NCBI GenBank assembly: GCA_012520035.1
Contig: JAAYOY010000163.1
Location: 1 to 36,168, forward strand
Length of the DNA: 36,168 bases
Direction: 5' to 3'
Source of the DNA: Bacillota bacterium
Lineage (GTDB): Bacteria > Bacillota > Dethiobacteria > DTU022 > UBA8154
In this document: positions 33,801 to 36,168 of the stretch, one piece after another
Layout of the letters: each line of letters begins with the position of its first letter
Position numbering within the stretch: the stretch's first letter is position 1
The notes under the pieces: generated by a model
What the model was told of the DNA's origin: nothing
Seen by the model: only the letters and a program-made list of their open reading frames with translations
Databases searched by the model: none
Position numbers and translations under genes: made by a program

Positions 33801-35829
33801 CATTCAGAGCCCACTCCTCTCCGCGGGTACTAAGCTCCTGCCAGCAACCGAGGAATTCCCGGAAAGCAAGCAGCAATTCCCGGAGCGTCCCATCATCAGC
33901 AACACCCATACTCTCCCAAGCAGGGTGATTAAGGTAATGACTGCTTCGCTCGAATTCACGGCGTGCAGCATTCTCCTCCGCCACCATCTCAGAGAACTTT
34001 TCCGGCTCAGGAATGTTTTGCAAAGGCACTAGTCGAAGTAAGGCGTGCCTACTCGTTTCAGAGTCAAGGCTGCGTAGAAGATGGAGCAGCTCCTGCAACT
34101 TTTGCGAATCAACGGGTAAAGGAGGCGCCTCATTTTCTAAAAGCGATATCTCTTCGGGCAAGCGATCTCGGAACCACCCAAATCGTTCTCCGTCCCGCCT
34201 CACCTGAACAGCTATTTGGGCAAGCGTCCCGCTGTAATTTTCAAAAACCCGTTCGTGCTTAAAAACCTCTTTCTCACGCAAGGCGATGAAATTTTTGTAA
34301 GCTCTGGCTTCATGTTCTTGCAACTCCTTCAGTTGCTCCCGTAACAAAGAAATTTTCTTAGAAGATACTACGCGTTGCCACCGGTCACGTCGGGAAGCAA
34401 TCTCCCCCACAGAACCCCTCAATAAATTCTGCTCCTCGCTCCCCTCACCGAGTACCATTACACAGAGCGACGCTACTTCGGGGGCTTGCTTATCCAGAAA
34501 CTTCTTCAATACCCTTAAAGCAGGAGCTTTTTGGCTGGTAACCAGAATGCGGTGTCCAGTGGCTAACAGGTGACAGATCAGGTTGGCGATAGTTTGCGAT
34601 TTTCCAGTTCCCGGAGGACCCTGAACAAGAACAGTGCTTTGATGCCGCAACCTTTCAATTATGCGTTTCTGCTCGTCATTACAGGGTAACGGGAAATAGA
34701 TCTCCCCCTCTCCGGAACAAACATCCACCGTTTCCTCCTTCTCTCCCTCTTGCCTTTGCTCATCTACACCTAATTCGCCAACAACCTTTCTAATAGCTGG
34801 CGATAGTCCTCCTTCACCCACTTCCAAATCCTTCATAATGCTTTCGCAGACAGCAATAATATTGCGCTGGCTGCGCCGCCGCACTATTAGAGCAGGAGAA
34901 AAAGATACTACTGGTTTTTCAGGAGCAACGCCGGTTACCTGGCTTATATCGTCACGGAAAACTCCCTCCGGATGCAAACCCTGGACAAAAGCAGTAAGCA
35001 GGCCTTTTGCCTCCGGGTGAAAAAGATTATCACCCAATTCCCGGCATCGCTCCTCCGCTTCTTTTATAATATGCTGTGGGGGCTGTTCCTCTACCGAAAG
35101 CATATCGTGCTCCAGCTTTACCTCTTCCGCTCCTCCTGCTGCACCTGCCGCCGTAACGACTGAAACCACTGCCCCCTCAGGATCAAAGTCCAGCTTAACA
35201 GGTAACACTAAAAGGTGCCTCTTTACAGCGTTGTCGGAAGATGATCTCCAATGCAAGCAACCGGCAACCAGTAAATATTCATATTGTTCGCCCATAACGA
35301 GCTGTGTGCGGTGCATACTAAAAAGCCGGTTATAACATTCCCGTACCCGAGTTTTCTTACGATCCACCTCCGCCCATTCCCACCACTTATCTGCTACATA
35401 GTCATCCCAGGCTTTGCTAATATCGGGAAAATCTTTTATCTTAAGAAACTTAGGTATATTTTCCGGGGCATTCACATCCCATTGGGGATTTAATATCTGC
35501 GGTAAGAGTTCGGGATAGTCAAGCTCTGAATTAAGCCATTGACGCATGTCCACCCAATCCCTGACATTAATTGGCGCTTCAGGGGGTTCCTTATACTCAG
35601 GGCGCTTTATTGTCAGCCAGACATCATCCGCCTTGCCAAAATCATTTTGTGACATTTCCTGCCAGAAATAACAAAAACATTCCGGTTGCTTTGGCACCTG
35701 GTCCAACCAAAAAACATCAATATAGGAATCCACAGAATAAACTGGCTTCTGCTTTAGCCGTGCAAATTCCCGAATAAACTCAAAAAGATTAATAACCAGG
35801 CCCTTGGAAAGAAGCCCATTCGGAGACAT
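30850..35829 (-). CDS. Giant SF1 (UPF1/DNA2-like) helicase with Vsr-like nuclease and winged-helix domains
   Basis: This 1659-residue protein has an N-terminal domain (about 1-370) including YNRLFSMHRTQL and VKRHLLVLPVKLDF, a family-specific region. The AAA_11/AAA_12 helicase core has NDEQ at 384-387, Walker A GPPGTGKS at 404-411, Walker B VDEAS with Asp1101-Glu1102, and the late motifs DFQGDERD (about 1300) and NVAMSRARD (about 1338). About 650 helical, coiled-coil residues are inserted between the early and late motifs. A Vsr/PD-(D/E)XK nuclease follows (about 1408-1500) with Glu1412, Asp1438 and ECDGD at 1451-1455. A winged helix fills about 1580-1659. All catalytic residues look intact. 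Related proteins are linked to phage defence. ATG 35829 follows GGTGG. Confidence 0.88.
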   Translation of the reverse strand: MSPNGLLSKGLVINLFEFIREFARLKQKPVYSVDSYIDVFWLDQVPKQPECFCYFWQEMSQNDFGKADDVWLTIKRPEYKEPPEAPINVRDWVDMRQWLNSELDYPELLPQILNPQWDVNAPENIPKFLKIKDFPDISKAWDDYVADKWWEWAEVDRKKTRVRECYNRLFSMHRTQLVMGEQYEYLLVAGCLHWRSSSDNAVKRHLLVLPVKLDFDPEGAVVSVVTAAGAAGGAEEVKLEHDMLSVEEQPPQHIIKEAEERCRELGDNLFHPEAKGLLTAFVQGLHPEGVFRDDISQVTGVAPEKPVVSFSPALIVRRRSQRNIIAVCESIMKDLEVGEGGLSPAIRKVVGELGVDEQRQEGEKEETVDVCSGEGEIYFPLPCNDEQKRIIERLRHQSTVLVQGPPGTGKSQTIANLICHLLATGHRILVTSQKAPALRVLKKFLDKQAPEVASLCVMVLGEGSEEQNLLRGSVGEIASRRDRWQRVVSSKKISLLREQLKELQEHEARAYKNFIALREKEVFKHERVFENYSGTLAQIAVQVRRDGERFGWFRDRLPEEISLLENEAPPLPVDSQKLQELLHLLRSLDSETSRHALLRLVPLQNIPEPEKFSEMVAEENAARREFERSSHYLNHPAWESMGVADDGTLRELLLAFREFLGCWQELSTRGEEWALNAARQVLRGNAVFWQEVLQTSGNLLSQIKDKPPELLELDIQGLGEESFGAVLEGAHEFYAHLSKGGKTGFWIFRPKIVKKGLSLLKEIRVNNRPCNSVETVEKLIGWIEVMEVIRRLDEQWKSITGPVAAKWPLNQKISFYEQCQKHMEAVLKLGDLADELARRLRAISPEQVCLWHEYEEVVSFYNLIGALLNERRLNKAAGAITALEEYIGGYLYSGVSDAEKAAPENQALSKAMAGRSLEQYRQAYTELSILWQWRQKKKECDELADEIAKELPELIKSLFITYTDAVWDERLPRLQEAWKWVCADRWLAEMSAVGLDRQLAEQIRRYQKEAAATLSQLAGELAWEQCLSQLSEEDLQSLKAWQKAVGRGGKYTGKYASLDRRIAQERLEECRKAIPAWVMPFYKVLDNISVAPEIFDVVIVDEASQSGLEALILCYLAKKIVVVGDDQQIRPENAFIDRSQVYELQRRYLQKIPKWDIFSSTESFFSIAEVRFGDAIRLREHFRCMPEIIAFSNKLSYQDQPLIPLRQFGRDRLSPVLCVRYVENGYQTESRGANPPEAEQIVDTIVKCCQDPAYKGKTFGVISLLSSTPQDRLIEGLLLKKLPPEEIDARNIVCGDAYDFQGDERDVIFLSMVSAPSEKWRIGTLADEKAKRRFNVAMSRARDQVHLFHSVRADELSLKCLRRELLEYMNKPIEEGLVLSPDIPSISDLRVLAHRAERSVEKPPRPFDSWFEVDVYLDIASRGYTVIPQFESIGYYIDLVIVGGARKLAVECDGDLWHGPERFEEDLRRQRQLERCGWEFFRVRGSSYYRDPVAALAPLWEMIGDFEVKAQPAGEITKEATAEATTVPYERKVVSSENPAPGIEVWHGAKPGGSDGKHLNHNDVEETGPQIKTVEELLGQSEQQLAKIICKVLKERPHRTAKKNDIVKFVCKRYGVITRGTPRTRLERKIGRSLNRLIKEGLVEEYRSKNLRVRFIGRY

Positions 35830-36030
35830 AAGCCCACCACCGTCGTCATTGTTATATCCGAAATCTTCCTCTTATCTGAATTCAGTTTACAAAAACTATC
35901 TACTTATGAAAGCAGCGTTATCAACAGGTAATTCCTGCCCCTTTAGCCGAATTCCAAAGATGACAACTATCTTTTATCCAAGATTAGAGATATAAGCCTA
36001 GCCAAGTTAAATATTCCTTTCAATCTAAAG

Positions 36031-36168
36031 TTAAACGGCTTCTTCCGCAACCCCCACCAGCTTTCTCAAATAGACTTGCAGCCCCTCAAGGCTTGTAAAG
36101 ACCTGGTAGCCGGCCTGGCTTAAGGCATTCACTTGGTCCGCTCTTCCAGAAAGCGCTAAGGCCACAGA
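36031..36168 (-). CDS. Unrecognised protein, C-terminal 45 residues (runs off right edge)
   Basis: A minus-strand frame open to the window edge ends at TAA (36033-36031). It reads VALALSGRADQVNALSQAGY, then QVFTSLEGLQVYLRKLVG and VAEEAV. It looks like a genuine protein C-terminus with an alpha/beta pattern, but the fragment is too short to assign a family. It is on the same strand as the helicase gene and would lie upstream of it, 201 bp away. Confidence 0.55.
   Translation of the reverse strand, partial: SVALALSGRADQVNALSQAGYQVFTSLEGLQVYLRKLVGVAEEAV

Noticed and set aside
1-36168. tRNA, rRNA genes, CRISPR arrays or complete insertion sequences
   Set aside because: I saw no cloverleaf, rRNA core sequence, regular repeat-spacer array or transposase in either strand.

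Overview
The window reads as chromosome of an anaerobic, endospore-forming member of the Firmicutes (Clostridia type). The evidence is a spoIIP gene with a sigma-E-like promoter, a two-iron-centre superoxide reductase, an HrcA/CIRCE heat-shock operon, Gram-positive gene order around dnaK-dnaJ-rsmE-mtaB-hinT-rpsU-yqeY-nfeD-floA, and frequent TTG/GTG starts behind strong Shine-Dalgarno sites. The cell uses selenium: the window holds mnmH (selU) and a selD that is itself a selenoprotein, with an in-frame UGA at 20928-20930.

Layout. 1-3019 (minus strand): 5' end of floA, nfeD, yqeY, rpsU and hinT. 3195-4720 (plus): mnmH and a YlbF-family gene, divergent from hinT with back-to-back promoters. 4785-7891 (minus): a membrane-anchored acidic-tailed protein, mtaB and rsmE. 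7996-8613 (plus): an unrecognised gene lying where prmA usually sits between dnaJ and rsmE. 8712-13745 (minus): dnaJ, dnaK, grpE and hrcA, with a perfect CIRCE operator before hrcA. 13873-16858: a PAS-PAS-GGDEF-HD-GYP protein, an AT-rich small transporter, a gene relic and a YqxA-like gene, in place of the lepA-hemN pair usually found between spoIIP-yqxA and hrcA. 16933-20353 (minus): spoIIP, nifU-type scaffold, iscS and iscR. 20880-24885 (plus): selD, a YkgJ-type cysteine-cluster protein, a PlsY-like/NodB fusion and a GNAT acetyltransferase. 24927-29272 (minus): a small-multidrug-export family protein, an MFS transporter, a FlaA1/CapD-type nucleotide-sugar dehydratase and superoxide reductase. 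29535-36168: a SprT-like metalloprotease (plus), a decayed 560-bp stretch, a 1659-residue helicase-nuclease (minus), and the 3' end of an unrecognised gene at the right edge.

How the genes work together. The heat-shock block is HrcA-controlled protein folding linked to tRNA/rRNA modification genes (mtaB, rsmE, mnmH). The iscR-iscS-nifU block makes Fe-S clusters and can supply sulfur, and possibly selenium, to selD, which in turn feeds mnmH and selenoprotein synthesis.

Less ordinary material: (1) a dispersed repeat of about 27 bp with core GCAAGCCTGACCCC, present in about a dozen intact or degenerate copies at gene ends, in some cases forming the last codons of genes; (2) a fusion of a degenerate PlsY-like membrane domain to an intact NodB deacetylase; (3) a giant SF1 helicase with a Vsr-like nuclease domain, a defence candidate; (4) a long, possibly structured leader before iscR.
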